A stretch of DNA of 64,000 bases from Pseudomonas sp. (GCF_030150285.1 NZ_JASLGE010000032.1:114896-178895); one strand, 5' to 3'; positions 40,994 to 50,107 are shown, counted from the stretch's first letter. Translations and numbers: made by a program. The notes: generated by a model from the letters alone, not told the origin.

Positions 40994-42061
40994 TTACTGC
41001 ATGTTGATGATGACTTCTTCCTGCCACAGTTGTGGCAGTTTCTTGGACGTGGCTTCCCAGGCTGCGGCGTCTTTGATCGGGGTTACATTTTTGTATTGAT
41101 CGTTGGACAGCAGTTTGCCTTGGACATCAGCCGGCAGTTTCAAGTGCTCGGCACGGATCGGCCGCGCATTGCCGCGCGCCAGGTTGATCTGGCCTTCGTC
41201 GCTGAAGATGTATTCACGGGCCAGTTTGGCGGCGTTAGGGTGCTTGGCGTATTTGTTGATGATGGTGGTGTAGCCCGAGATTACCGAACCGTCGGACGGA
41301 ATCAGCACCACATAGTCATCAGGGTTAGCCATTTTGGCTTTGTAGCTCAGACCGTTGAAATCCCAGACGACACCGACTTCCACTTCACCCTTTTCCATCG
41401 TGGCGATGGTCGGGTTGGCCAATGACAGGCGACCCTGTTTGGCAATATCCGCGAACATCAACAGCGCGGGCTGAATATTCTTTTCACTGCCACCGTTGGC
41501 CAGTGCTGCCGCCAGCACACCGTTGGTGGCCTGTGCCGCGGTGCTGACGTCACCGATGGACACCTTGTATTTACCGGATTTCAAGTCAGCCCACCGGGTG
41601 GGTGCTTCTGAACCGTGCAGCAGCTTTTTGTTAACGATGAACGCAATGGTGCCGGTATAGGCCAGCGCCCAGTTACCGTCTTTGTCCTTGGCCCACTCGG
41701 GCACTTGGTCCCAGGTGGTCGGCTTGTAAGGTTGCGTGACGCCCTTGGCCACTGCAATCGGGCCGAAGGCGGCACCCACGTCACCGATATCGGCACTGGC
41801 GTTGTCTTTCTCGGCGGCGAACTTGGCGACTTCCTGCGCCGAACTCATGTCGGTATCGACGTGCTTGAGGCCATATTTGGTGTTGAGGTCGGCCCAGGTT
41901 TGCTTCCAGTTGGCCCAGTCATCGGGCATCCCGACGCTGTTCACCGTTCCCTCTTTTCTTGCGGCGGCTTCGAGGGCTTTTAAGTCGACATCCGCGGCCA
42001 TGGCCGTGGTGCACAGAGCAATGCTTGAACCTAACAGTGATGCCAGAAAAAACTGTTTCAT
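40994..42061 (-). CDS. Periplasmic substrate-binding protein of the ABC importer (AfuA/PhnS-like)
   Basis: 355 residues. The signal peptide ends near TTAMAADV. EAAARKEGTVNSVGMPDDWANW and the hinge ALAYTGTIAFIVNKKLL, together with GDVSTAAQA and GVVWDFNGLSY, fit the iron/thiamine/phosphonate/polyamine-type binding-protein family. No Tyr-Tyr iron motif is evident, so iron is less likely than an organic ligand. The ATG at 42061 has AAGGAG 6 bases upstream. Confidence 0.88.
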   Translation of the reverse strand: MKQFFLASLLGSSIALCTTAMAADVDLKALEAAARKEGTVNSVGMPDDWANWKQTWADLNTKYGLKHVDTDMSSAQEVAKFAAEKDNASADIGDVGAAFGPIAVAKGVTQPYKPTTWDQVPEWAKDKDGNWALAYTGTIAFIVNKKLLHGSEAPTRWADLKSGKYKVSIGDVSTAAQATNGVLAAALANGGSEKNIQPALLMFADIAKQGRLSLANPTIATMEKGEVEVGVVWDFNGLSYKAKMANPDDYVVLIPSDGSVISGYTTIINKYAKHPNAAKLAREYIFSDEGQINLARGNARPIRAEHLKLPADVQGKLLSNDQYKNVTPIKDAAAWEATSKKLPQLWQEEVIINMQ

Positions 42062-42115
42062 CCGAAGCTCCTTGGGCGTTTTCAACGCTGGGTTTTATTG
42101 ATCTTTTGCAGTGGG

Positions 42116-42129
42116 TTGGTCTAGGTCAG
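42116..42129. promoter_or_regulatory. Candidate GntR/UTRA operator near the ABC operon promoter
   Basis: TTGGTCTAGGTCAG is an imperfect dyad centred on CTAG. Its 12-base core shares 9 positions with the perfect palindrome before the regulator gene. It lies 55-68 bp upstream of the binding-protein ATG. Confidence 0.4.
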
Positions 42130-42380
42130 CAATACCTGAGCCAATCTAAGCTCGACTGATGACACTTTAATGTCGGCCTGGGTCTTGCTTGTGCATTTTT
42201 AGGCCGGCGGGCTCATTGCGAGTAAGCGTAGACCATCGTGCAAGCCACGGCGGGCAAGGGTTTTGCCTGTATTTAGGTGCGCGTGTGCAGCGTGTCTGTC
42301 ATCGAACAGTCATCTGACCTGCCTAGGCTGGCGGGATTGAGGCGCGGTGTCTGCCAGGTCGTGCTTGCCCTTTTTTGGTG

Positions 42381-42394
42381 CTGGACTAGTCCAG
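42381..42394. promoter_or_regulatory. Perfect palindrome upstream of the GntR/UTRA gene
   Basis: CTGGACTAGTCCAG, 13 bp before the regulator ATG. Operators of the HutC/PhnF-type GntR regulators are often dyads of the TGG-N6-CCA kind, so this is a likely autoregulatory site. Confidence 0.55.
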
Positions 42395-42407
42395 ATAGGT
42401 AACGTTA

Positions 42408-43130
42408 ATGCGTGAAAGTACACCCAAGGCGGTGACATCGATCAGCCGGGCGTTGCAAGAACAGATCGAACACGGCTTGTTGTCGGGTGGCACCCAGTTG
42501 CCAGCGGAACGCAAGCTCAGTGAGTTGTTTACGACCACGCGGGTGACGGTGCGTGAAGCCTTGTTGCAATTGGAGGCTCAGGGGCTGGTGTATCGTGAAG
42601 AGCGTCGCGGCTGGTTTATTTCGCCGCCGCGCCTGGCCTACAACCTGATGCAACGTAGCCACTTTCACGCCATGGTCAGCGCACAAGGCCGTGTGCCGAC
42701 CACGCATGTCATCTCGGCGCGCTTGCAGCCGGCGTCGGCAGCGGTGTGCGAGCGCCTGCAACTGCCAGCGCTGTCCAGCGTGATTCAGATTTGTCGGGGC
42801 CGGCGCATCGACGGGCGTTGGGTGCTTTACGTCGAGCATTATTTGAACCCGCAGTACTTCCCACAGATTCTGGACTTTGACCTGACGCACTCGATTACCG
42901 AACTGTATGCCAGGCACTACGACTTGCATTACGGGCGTGTGCGCTTTGAAATTGTACCCACCGCGCTGCCCGCCGAAGCAGCGGCAACGCTTAAGGTGTC
43001 AGTGGGAAGCCCGGGGCTAAGGATTGCGCGGGTCAATTACGATCAGCATGAGCGCTTGATTGACTGTGACCTGGAATATTGGCGACACGATGCGATTCAT
43101 GTCGGGGTGGATGTGCTGGACCGGGAGTAG
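42408..43130 (+). CDS. GntR-family regulator with UTRA domain (HutC/PhnF-like)
   Basis: 240 residues. The N-terminal winged HTH (ISRALQEQIEHGLLSGGTQLPAERKLSELFTTTRVTVREALLQLEAQGLVYREERRGWFI) and the C-terminal UTRA ligand domain (about 75-240, ending ERLIDCDLEYWRHDAIHVGVDV) are both complete. It is divergent from the importer operon and the obvious local repressor. The presence of PhnF-type regulators at phosphonate loci supports a phosphonate-like ligand but does not prove it. Confidence 0.9.
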   Translation: MRESTPKAVTSISRALQEQIEHGLLSGGTQLPAERKLSELFTTTRVTVREALLQLEAQGLVYREERRGWFISPPRLAYNLMQRSHFHAMVSAQGRVPTTHVISARLQPASAAVCERLQLPALSSVIQICRGRRIDGRWVLYVEHYLNPQYFPQILDFDLTHSITELYARHYDLHYGRVRFEIVPTALPAEAAATLKVSVGSPGLRIARVNYDQHERLIDCDLEYWRHDAIHVGVDVLDRE

Positions 43131-43138
43131 GTGCGGCC

Positions 43139-43205
43139 GGTCGACACTCGAGGGCTCGCGATCTTTTAATCGTTAGAAGATCGCGAGCCAGCGGGTGCCT
43201 ACAGA
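43139..43205. repeat. REP-like inverted repeat, copy 3
   Basis: The perfect 13-bp arms GGCTCGCGATCTT (43153-43165) and complement (43177-43189) with an 11-base loop, followed by GCCTACAG. It lies between the convergent regulator and MscS genes. Confidence 0.82.
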
Positions 43206-43214
43206 GGCCTGGGG

Positions 43215-45437
43215 TTATTCCTTTTGCAATGTACCGCTGCTGGCGGTCACCACCTGCACGCTCAAGCGCGGGGTGGCCAGGTCGAGGCCGGCTTCGTCCA
43301 GGTGGCGTTTGAGTGACAGGTTGAATGCACGCGACACCTCCCACTGCTTGATCGGCGCGGTCTTGAACCGGGCGCGTAAAATTGCGCTGCCGGACTCGAA
43401 GCTTTCAACCCCTTGGAACTCCAGTGGCGACCAGATATTGCGGCGTTGCAGCGGATCGTTGCGGATTTTTTGACCCACCTCACGTATCAGCTTGATCGCA
43501 TCGTCAATGTCCATGTTGTAGGGGATGGCGACGCGGAATATCGCGTAGCCAAATTCGCGGGAGTAGTTCTTGATGCTTTTGATTTCGCTGAACGGGATAG
43601 TGTGCACGATGCCGTCGATGTCCCGTAGCCGGACGGTACGGATGGTCAGGCCTTCCACCGTGCCCAGGTGCCCGCCGACATCCACGTAGTCGTCGATGGC
43701 CAGCGAGTCTTCGATGATGATGAACAGCCCGGTGATCAGGTCTGCGACCAGGGACTGGGCCCCGAAACCGATGGCCAGGCCGATAACGCCTGCACCGGCC
43801 AGCAACGGCGTCACGTTCATGCCCATGTTGGCCAGCGCGACGATCAGCGCAATCAGGAAGATCGCGGCAAACAGCACGTTGCGGATCAGCGGCATCATGG
43901 TTTGCGCACGGGCATTGGCCAAGCCTTTGCGCGATCGCGTGAGGGCGTGGTGAATCGCGGTGTCAGCCAGTATCCAGATCAGCCAGGCAAACAGTAGCGT
44001 GCCGGCGAGGCCGAACAGTTTGACGCTGATTTCATGGCCGTCACCTTCGGTAAAGCGAATCAGCGAGAGGCCCCACACCCTTAACCCCAACTCGATAAAG
44101 ACCAGCCACACCACCAGGTGAATCAGGGTGTAGACGAAACTCTTCAGGCGCTCGGAATACAGGGCGTGGCGCTTGGGCCCGTGTTGCGGGCGTTGCGCAT
44201 GACGGCGCACCAGGCCGTTGATGACCATGCACACGATGACCAGCACCGTGCAGATCAGCGATTGGCGCAGGGCGGTGCTGGTGTCTCCGGCGGACACGAA
44301 GGTGGCGGCCAGAGAAATGGCCACCAGAATCAGTGCCGGCACGAACCAATAGGTGCCGAGGATATCGATACTGTCGCTCAGGGCGCGGCGTGTGAGGCGC
44401 CGTGACAGTGGCTGGTTGCGGATCAGGTGGGCGATGGGGCGACGGAACCGGATGATAAACAACCCGGTGGACAATGCCGCCATCACATTGGCAAATGTAG
44501 CGGCGGTGTGAGCCAGGTGCACGCCGAGGGTAGCCACCAGGCGCGGGTCGCTCAATGCCTCGCCAAATGCGGCAAAGCTGCCAATCCACCACAGCGGTCG
44601 GAAAGCTTGATGGCGCAGGATATGCAACGCGCGATGGCGGTGCGGGCCGTCAAGCAACGAAAAGGCGATGACGCAAATGGCCGAAAAACAGGTGCCAATC
44701 ACCAGCGCATAGGCCAACACCATCGCCAAGTCTTTGCCCAGAGACGAGGGCAGGGCGTAGCTCATGTAGACCGTAATCATCAGAGCGACCATCCACGGCC
44801 CCAGCTTGCGCAAGGCAAAACGCAGCAAATCGATGGCTTTGGGGTGTTGCGGCAACTCTTCACTGAGCCCGAATCGTACCCGCACTCGGTGGCTGACCCA
44901 GATCAGCAGCGCAGCCAACAGGCTCCAGACCATAATGATCAGGGCGAAGGCAAAAATAATCGGCAGCCATTGGTTCGCGGGCAACATCAAGGCCACCAGT
45001 TCATCCCTGGCCTGTTCGATTTCCAGCGACCAGCGATAGGTGGGGCTGTCAGCGCCGGAGAACTGTTTTTCAAGGTCTGACAAGGTACTGCCGATCAGAC
45101 CGAGTACGCCGAGCTCAGCTTCCGGTTGGGCTTGCTTGGTGGCGTCGCGGAGTTTTTTGAGGTCTGCCAGCAATTTGGTACGTTGCTGGTCGTTCTCGAG
45201 GTTTTTGATCACCTCATCCAGCGATTGGCCCAGCGGCTCGGTCGGTTGTGCCTGGGTTTTATCCGGGCTGCCGAGCAGGCTGGTCAAGCCGACCGCTTGA
45301 GCTGAACTCAAGGGCAGCAACGTCAGTAAGCAAAGTAACAGGCATGAGGGTAAGGCAAGCAGACGAAGAAACACTGGGCGATCAACCTCAAGGGGTGCGA
45401 GATGGCCGAGTGTACGCGAGGGCCTGCAATCATTCAT
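43215..45437 (-). CDS. MscS-family mechanosensitive channel, large form (YbiO-like)
   Basis: 740 residues. It starts with a signal-like hydrophobic segment (LLALPSCLLLCLLTLLPLSSAQA) and a periplasmic charged region (about 55-135, coiled). About nine membrane segments follow, then the MscS core: the pore-helix pattern GAGVIGLAIGFGAQSLVADLITGLFIIIEDSLAIDDYVDVGGHLGTVEG at about 545-595 and the cytoplasmic beta and alpha/beta domains. It opens under membrane tension during osmotic downshift. The start is uncertain: the ATG at 45437 has little ribosome-binding support, and a GTG at 45374 with GAGG upstream would place the signal segment at the N-terminus. Confidence 0.9.
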   Translation of the reverse strand: MNDCRPSRTLGHLAPLEVDRPVFLRLLALPSCLLLCLLTLLPLSSAQAVGLTSLLGSPDKTQAQPTEPLGQSLDEVIKNLENDQQRTKLLADLKKLRDATKQAQPEAELGVLGLIGSTLSDLEKQFSGADSPTYRWSLEIEQARDELVALMLPANQWLPIIFAFALIIMVWSLLAALLIWVSHRVRVRFGLSEELPQHPKAIDLLRFALRKLGPWMVALMITVYMSYALPSSLGKDLAMVLAYALVIGTCFSAICVIAFSLLDGPHRHRALHILRHQAFRPLWWIGSFAAFGEALSDPRLVATLGVHLAHTAATFANVMAALSTGLFIIRFRRPIAHLIRNQPLSRRLTRRALSDSIDILGTYWFVPALILVAISLAATFVSAGDTSTALRQSLICTVLVIVCMVINGLVRRHAQRPQHGPKRHALYSERLKSFVYTLIHLVVWLVFIELGLRVWGLSLIRFTEGDGHEISVKLFGLAGTLLFAWLIWILADTAIHHALTRSRKGLANARAQTMMPLIRNVLFAAIFLIALIVALANMGMNVTPLLAGAGVIGLAIGFGAQSLVADLITGLFIIIEDSLAIDDYVDVGGHLGTVEGLTIRTVRLRDIDGIVHTIPFSEIKSIKNYSREFGYAIFRVAIPYNMDIDDAIKLIREVGQKIRNDPLQRRNIWSPLEFQGVESFESGSAILRARFKTAPIKQWEVSRAFNLSLKRHLDEAGLDLATPRLSVQVVTASSGTLQKE

Positions 45438-45489
45438 TTCTTGTCACACTAAAATAAGCGACTGCCGCCCAGGTAACTTTGCAGAGCCG

Positions 45490-45672
45490 TTACTCGTTGA
45501 GTTTGGCGAGGATTTTAAACACGATGGTGCCAAAGATCAGCAGCATGCCGCACCAGATCATCAGCACGCCGACGCCGCTGCTTCGTTCACGGAAGTTGAA
45601 ACCGATGGTCAGTAATAGCATCCCGCAGATAATCGGAATCATCATGGAGTGGAACGCAGATGTCTCAAACAT
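45490..45672 (-). CDS. Small two-helix membrane protein
   Basis: 60 residues with two hydrophobic segments (MMIPIICGMLLLTIGF and GVLMIWCGMLLIFGTIVF) joined by a charged turn NFRERSSG. The strong hydrophobic alternation and the good start (ATG after a purine-rich stretch) make it more credible than chance. It is probably an inner-membrane protein. I do not recognise the family. Confidence 0.6.
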   Translation of the reverse strand: MFETSAFHSMMIPIICGMLLLTIGFNFRERSSGVGVLMIWCGMLLIFGTIVFKILAKLNE

Positions 45673-45793
45673 GGTTAAGGGCCTTAGAAAAGAATGCCAC
45701 TAGTCTAGGTTGCTTTGCCGAAAAGTGGGGTGATGTGTATCAAAAATGAATCAGCCGCGCGCGGCCCCGGTGGAACCGCGCGCGTGGGCTGGG

Positions 45794-47083
45794 TCAGGGC
45801 AGTTCGTGGCTGGCGTAAAACGCGCTCAGTACCTTGACCAGGTGGGCCAGGTCATGGCTCCCAGCCAGTTCGCGGATCGAGTGCATGGCGAAGGTGGGCA
45901 GGCCGATATCGACGGTGCGAACGCCCAGGTGGCTGGCGGTGATCGGGCCAATGGTGGAGCCGCAGCCCATGTCACTGCGCACCACAAAACTTTGCACGGG
46001 GACTTCTACCGCCATGCACAGGTGGCGGAAAAAACCGGCCGTTTCGCTGTTGGTGGCGTAGCGCTGGTTGCTGTTGACCTTGATGACCGGCCCGGCATTG
46101 AGTTTGGGGCCGTGGTTGGCATCGTGTTTGTCGGCATAGTTGGGGTGAACGCCGTGAGCGTTGTCGGCCGAGACCAGCAGCGATTTTTGAATCGTGCGCA
46201 CGTACTCATCCCCTTCAGGGAGCAGGCGCTGCAGGATTTGCTCCAGCATCGGGCCATCTGCGCCGCAGGCTGAGCAAGAACCGACTTCTTCATGATCGGT
46301 GGCCACAAACAGGCAGGTTTCATCGGTCTCGGTGTTGAGCAGGGCTTGCAGGCCGGCGTAGCACGACAGCAGGTTGTCGAGGCGTGCGCCCGCAATGAAG
46401 TCAGCATTGAGGCCGATGACTGCGGCGCTCTGGGTGTCGTAGAAGCTCAGCTCGTAATCGAGCACCACGTCAGCATTCAGGCCGTGCTCGCGGGCCAACT
46501 GGTCGGTAAGCAAGGCGCGGAAGTCCACACGCTCATCGCCGGCCACCTGAGCCAGGATGGGTGGAAGCTCGGTCTGCGGATTGATCGCCCAGCCTTCATT
46601 GGCCGTACGGTTGAGGTGGATGGCCAGGTTGGGAATGGTGGCAATGGGGGCTCGGAAGTCGATCAGTTGGCTTTCAACCTTCCCGTCGCGGCGGAAGGTG
46701 ACACGCCCGGCCAGAGACAGATCACGGTCGAACCAGGGAGCCAGCAGAGCCCCCCCGTAGACTTCGACACCCAGTTGCCAGAAACCCTGGCGTTGCAGTT
46801 CCGGCTGCGGTTTGACCCGCAGGCACGGGCTGTCTGTGTGGGCACCAACCATGCGAATGCCTGCGAGCAGCGGCGAGTAGCGCCCCAGCTTGAACGCGAC
46901 GATGGAGGAGTCATTGCGGGTGACGTAATAGCGGCCATTGGCTTCGGTGAACCAGCTGTCGCGCTCGTCGAGGCGCTGGAAACCGGCGGCCTCCAGGCGT
47001 TGAACAAGGCTGGCAGTGGCATGAAAGGGGGTAGGGGAGGCCTTCAGGAAGTCGATCAGGCCTTGGTTCAACTCTTCGCGCAT
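45794..47083 (-). CDS. apeB: M18-family aminopeptidase (aspartyl-type), ApeB
   Basis: 429 residues, the usual length. M18 metal-binding blocks: GAHTDSPCLRVKP (His-Asp), DNLLSCYAGLQALL, VATDHEEVGSCSACGADG (Asp and Glu-Glu) and the C-terminal MGCGSTIGPITASHLGVRTVDIGLPTFAMHSIRE with the last His ligand. It is a cytosolic dinuclear-zinc exopeptidase that removes N-terminal residues, typically acidic. Upstream of rluA-min, an order I recall from P. aeruginosa. Confidence 0.94.
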   Translation of the reverse strand: MREELNQGLIDFLKASPTPFHATASLVQRLEAAGFQRLDERDSWFTEANGRYYVTRNDSSIVAFKLGRYSPLLAGIRMVGAHTDSPCLRVKPQPELQRQGFWQLGVEVYGGALLAPWFDRDLSLAGRVTFRRDGKVESQLIDFRAPIATIPNLAIHLNRTANEGWAINPQTELPPILAQVAGDERVDFRALLTDQLAREHGLNADVVLDYELSFYDTQSAAVIGLNADFIAGARLDNLLSCYAGLQALLNTETDETCLFVATDHEEVGSCSACGADGPMLEQILQRLLPEGDEYVRTIQKSLLVSADNAHGVHPNYADKHDANHGPKLNAGPVIKVNSNQRYATNSETAGFFRHLCMAVEVPVQSFVVRSDMGCGSTIGPITASHLGVRTVDIGLPTFAMHSIRELAGSHDLAHLVKVLSAFYASHELP

Positions 47084-47170
47084 AAGTTACTCCAGACAGC
47101 AAGGCCGCGAGTTTAGCGCATTGATTGCAAGAATTGAGCAGCAAAAACGTGCAAACCCTTAGAGGAACAA

Positions 47171-47240
47171 CCGGCCGACGCTCGATTGCTCGCGAGCTTT
47201 TAACGATCAAAAGATCGCGAGCAAGCTCGCTCCCACAGCA
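47171..47240. repeat. REP-like inverted repeat, copy 4
   Basis: The arms TTGCTCGCGAGCTTTT (47187-47202) and their complement with one mismatch (47209-47224) are followed by the typical tail GCTCGCTCCCACAG. It lies between apeB and rluA. Confidence 0.82.
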
Positions 47241-47252
47241 GGTTGTCAGTCT

Positions 47253-47888
47253 TTAAAACGGGGCTGGGCACTCGAAGCGCAGGCGTTCGCCGGTTTGCGG
47301 GTGGGTAAAGCTCAGCATGCTGGCGTGCAGACACAAGCGCGGCCAGGCAGCCAAGGCTTGCGGGTGGGCGTACAAGCCGTCGCCCAACAGTGGGTGGCCG
47401 ATAGAAAGCATATGCACGCGCAACTGGTGTGAGCGGCCAGTAATGGGGGTTAGCTCAACCCGGCAGTAATCGCCGCAACGCTCCAGTACTTTCCAGAACG
47501 TCAGGGCATTTTTACCGAACTCATGGTCGACCACATGCCGGGGTTTGGTCGGTGGGTCGTAGCGCAGTGGCAGGTCGACGGTGCCGCTGTCCAGTGCTGG
47601 CTGGCCCCACGCCAGTGCCGTGTAAGCTTTCTCGGTTTCGCGGTCGTGAAACTGGCGTGACAGTTCGCGGTGAGTGTCGGCATCACGGGCCAACAGAATG
47701 ATCCCGGACGTTTCCCAGTCCAGGCGGTGCACGATACGTGCTTCGGGATAGCCGTTTTCCTGCAGGCGGGTAATCAGGCAATCCTTGTTGTCTTCAGCCC
47801 GGCCCGGCACGGATAACAGCAGTGTCGGCTTGTTGACGACCAGAACACCGGCGTCCTGATGAATAATATGGATGTTGGACAACGGCAT
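47253..47888 (-). CDS. rluA: Pseudouridine synthase RluA
   Basis: 211 residues, near E. coli RluA (219). No S4 domain; it begins directly with the catalytic domain. The signature VHRLDWETSGIILLARD contains the catalytic Asp, and PITGRSHQLRVHMLSIGHPLLGDGLY is the second conserved block. RluA modifies U746 of 23S rRNA and U32 of some tRNAs. It is the gene just downstream of minE in the same direction, separated by a strong hairpin. Confidence 0.93.
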   Translation of the reverse strand: MPLSNIHIIHQDAGVLVVNKPTLLLSVPGRAEDNKDCLITRLQENGYPEARIVHRLDWETSGIILLARDADTHRELSRQFHDRETEKAYTALAWGQPALDSGTVDLPLRYDPPTKPRHVVDHEFGKNALTFWKVLERCGDYCRVELTPITGRSHQLRVHMLSIGHPLLGDGLYAHPQALAAWPRLCLHASMLSFTHPQTGERLRFECPAPF

Positions 47889-47916
47889 TAAAACAGCCTC
47901 TTAACAAACGCCAACG

Positions 47917-47959
47917 GCGACATGGGGTGTTCCCCTGGCAGAGAACACTCCACGTCGCC
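47917..47959 (-). terminator. Long hairpin after minE
   Basis: 17-base arms (47917-47933 and 47943-47959), GGCGACATGGGGTGTTC against its complement with two positions that can form G-U pairs, and a 9-base loop. It starts 20 bp after the minE stop and probably ends the minDE message. Confidence 0.75.
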
Positions 47960-47978
47960 GTGGTGTTGACCGGATCGA

Positions 47979-48233
47979 TTAACGATCTGGCAGTGTGATG
48001 TTGAGTTCCAGAATCGAGCAGCTACCCTCGTTCTCGAGCGCGATCTGTACTTGATCGGACTCGATATTGACGTATTTGCGGATCACTTCGACCAGCTCTT
48101 TTTGCAAGGCTGGCAAGTAGTCCGGGGTGCTGCGTTGGCCGCGTTCGTGCGCCACGATGATCTGTAGACGCTCTTTCGCGACCGACGCGGTTGTGGTCTT
48201 TTTGCTGGCACGAAAGAAGTCAAAAATATTCAT
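47979..48233 (-). CDS. minE: Cell-division topological specificity factor MinE
   Basis: 84 residues. The N-terminal MNIFDFFRASKK is the membrane-targeting sequence and ASVAKERLQIIVAHERG the MinD-contacting helix/strand; the C-terminal topological domain follows (LPALQKELVEVIRKYVNI). MinE stimulates MinD ATPase and drives pole-to-pole oscillation. It starts 3 bp after the minD stop. Confidence 0.97.
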   Translation of the reverse strand: MNIFDFFRASKKTTTASVAKERLQIIVAHERGQRSTPDYLPALQKELVEVIRKYVNIESDQVQIALENEGSCSILELNITLPDR

Positions 48234-48236
48234 TGC

Positions 48237-49049
48237 TTAATTGCCTCCAAACAGGCGCTCGAAGAATCCCTTCTTCTGTGCATCGAGGAACCGATGCTCC
48301 ACGGTTTTGCCCAGCAGGCGATCAACGGCATCGCTGTAGGCCTGGCCGGCATCGCTCTGATCATCAAGGATCACGGGCACGCCCTGGTTGGATGCCTTGA
48401 GGACGGCCTGGGATTCCGGAATGACGCCCAGCAGGGCCACCGCCAGAATTTCCTTGACGTCTTCAACGCCGAGCATTTCGCCTTTGCTGACGCGCTCGGG
48501 GTTGTAACGGGTCAGTAGCAGGTGTTCCTTGATAGGGTCCTGGTTGAGCTCGGCCCGGCGCGACTTGCTGGCCAGCAGGCCCAGCATGCGGTCGGAGTCG
48601 CGCACCGAAGACACTTCAGGGTTAGTGACGATGATGGCTTCATCCGCGAAGTACATGGCCAGGTGAGCGCCGGTTTCGATGCCTGCGGGGGAGTCGCAAA
48701 CCACGAACTCGAAGGTTTCCTTGAGTTCCATCAGTACTTTTTCGACGCCTTCCTTGGTGAGGGCGTCCTTGTCGCGGGTCTGGCTGGCCGCCAACACATA
48801 GAGGTTCTCAAGGCGTTTGTCCTTGATGAGTGCCTGCTGCAGGTTGGCTTCGCCGTTGACCACGTTGACGAAGTCATACACCACGCGACGCTCGCAGCCC
48901 ATGATCAGGTCAAGGTTACGCAGGCCGACGTCAAAATCGACGATCACTGTTTTGTGGCCGCGCAAAGCGAGGCCGGTACCGATAGCGGCGCTGGTGGTGG
49001 TCTTGCCCACGCCACCCTTGCCGGATGTAACCACTAGAATCTTGGCCAA
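48237..49049 (-). CDS. minD: Septum-site-determining ATPase MinD
   Basis: 270 residues. The deviant Walker A motif GKGGVGKTT is at 10-18, CDSPAGIETG is the switch II region, and the C-terminal amphipathic helix (EHRFLDAQKKGFFERLFGGN) binds the membrane. It recruits MinC and is regulated by MinE. It is separated from minC by 201 bp, so it may have its own promoter. Confidence 0.97.
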   Translation of the reverse strand: MAKILVVTSGKGGVGKTTTSAAIGTGLALRGHKTVIVDFDVGLRNLDLIMGCERRVVYDFVNVVNGEANLQQALIKDKRLENLYVLAASQTRDKDALTKEGVEKVLMELKETFEFVVCDSPAGIETGAHLAMYFADEAIIVTNPEVSSVRDSDRMLGLLASKSRRAELNQDPIKEHLLLTRYNPERVSKGEMLGVEDVKEILAVALLGVIPESQAVLKASNQGVPVILDDQSDAGQAYSDAVDRLLGKTVEHRFLDAQKKGFFERLFGGN

Positions 49050-49250
49050 GGTGTTTCACCCCTAAGGAAGAAGGACTATGTGCGTCCCGGATAAACATCT
49101 CTGATAAACAACGCTGGTGAACAGCCTTGGCGGGGCTTCGTCGCAGGTCAGGCTTACACAGCGTAAGCGTTACCTGATCATTGAATTCCTACAAGGTTTA
49201 GTCTGTTTCCTTACGCTTTGGAGATGGTCGTAAAATGGCGTGAGTATCCG

Positions 49251-49988
49251 TTAAAGACGGGTGATGTTCAACATGTCGCTTGACAGACTGATTTGAACCC
49301 CTGTTCCCCACAACGGGTCGCGGCGCAGGTCTTCAGATACTTTATACGTACCGGCAATCGATACGAGTTCGGCGCTGAGCTGCTGGCAGAAAATTCGCGC
49401 CTTGGTGTTGCCCTTGTGCCCGGCCAATGCACGGCCACGCATGGGCCCGTACACATGGATGTTGCCATCGGCCATAAGTTCCGCGCCGGGGCTGACCGAT
49501 GCAATGACCACCAGGTCGCAGCCTTCGGCATACACCGTCTGACCACCGCGCACCGGGGAGGTAATGATTTTGGTGGGTTTTATCGTGGGCTCGGGCGGCT
49601 TTTCAGGTTTTTTCGGCTCAACGACTTCCACCGGGTTGATCGCTCGCTCACGGGCACCGGATGGCGGCAGCACGGGCAGATCGATGGCAATGGCGGCGGC
49701 GATGTCTTCGATACGGTTGGCGCGGATGGCCAGGGTGCGCAGGCCATGTTGACGGCACACGCGCATCAGGCCCGGCAAATCAATGGCTCCTTCGCCTGCG
49801 GGAAGCTTGTCCAGCGCCAGCACCAGCGGGGTATTGCTGAAGAAATTGGGTGCCTGAGCGACTTTGGCGGCCAGTTGGCGGTCAAGGGCGTCGAGGTTGT
49901 TTTGGGCCAGTTCCAGCACCGTAATGGCGAGCATACTGCCCTTTAGCTGGAACACAGGGGCTTGGTCTAGCGATTCGGTTTGGCTCAT
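49251..49988 (-). CDS. minC: Septum-site-determining protein MinC
   Basis: 245 residues. An N-terminal FtsZ-inhibiting domain (FQLKGSMLAITVLELAQNNLDAL) and a proline/lysine linker (EPKKPEKPPEPTIKPTK, about 130-146) lead to the C-terminal beta-helix (VRGGQTVYAEGCDLVVIASVSPGAELMADGNIHVYGPMRGRALAG) that dimerises and binds MinD. The ATG at 49988 is the standard start; eight more in-frame codons upstream are unlikely to be used. Confidence 0.96.
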   Translation of the reverse strand: MSQTESLDQAPVFQLKGSMLAITVLELAQNNLDALDRQLAAKVAQAPNFFSNTPLVLALDKLPAGEGAIDLPGLMRVCRQHGLRTLAIRANRIEDIAAAIAIDLPVLPPSGARERAINPVEVVEPKKPEKPPEPTIKPTKIITSPVRGGQTVYAEGCDLVVIASVSPGAELMADGNIHVYGPMRGRALAGHKGNTKARIFCQQLSAELVSIAGTYKVSEDLRRDPLWGTGVQISLSSDMLNITRL

Positions 49989-50107
49989 GGTCGGTTTAAT
50001 GCGGCTTGTCACTTAAAGTGCTGAGACTTATAACGAGATCGCCCGCGAGCCGCAAGCGGGGCCGAACGATGTAGAATGCACGGCCCTGTGTTTGTCCGGA
50101 ATCATTA

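Larger units (their letters stand above)
42062..42407. other. Divergent control region of ABC operon and GntR gene
   Basis: 346 bp without a gene. It contains the two related dyads described separately, one close to the binding-protein start and one just before the regulator start. No other clear motif. Confidence 0.5.
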
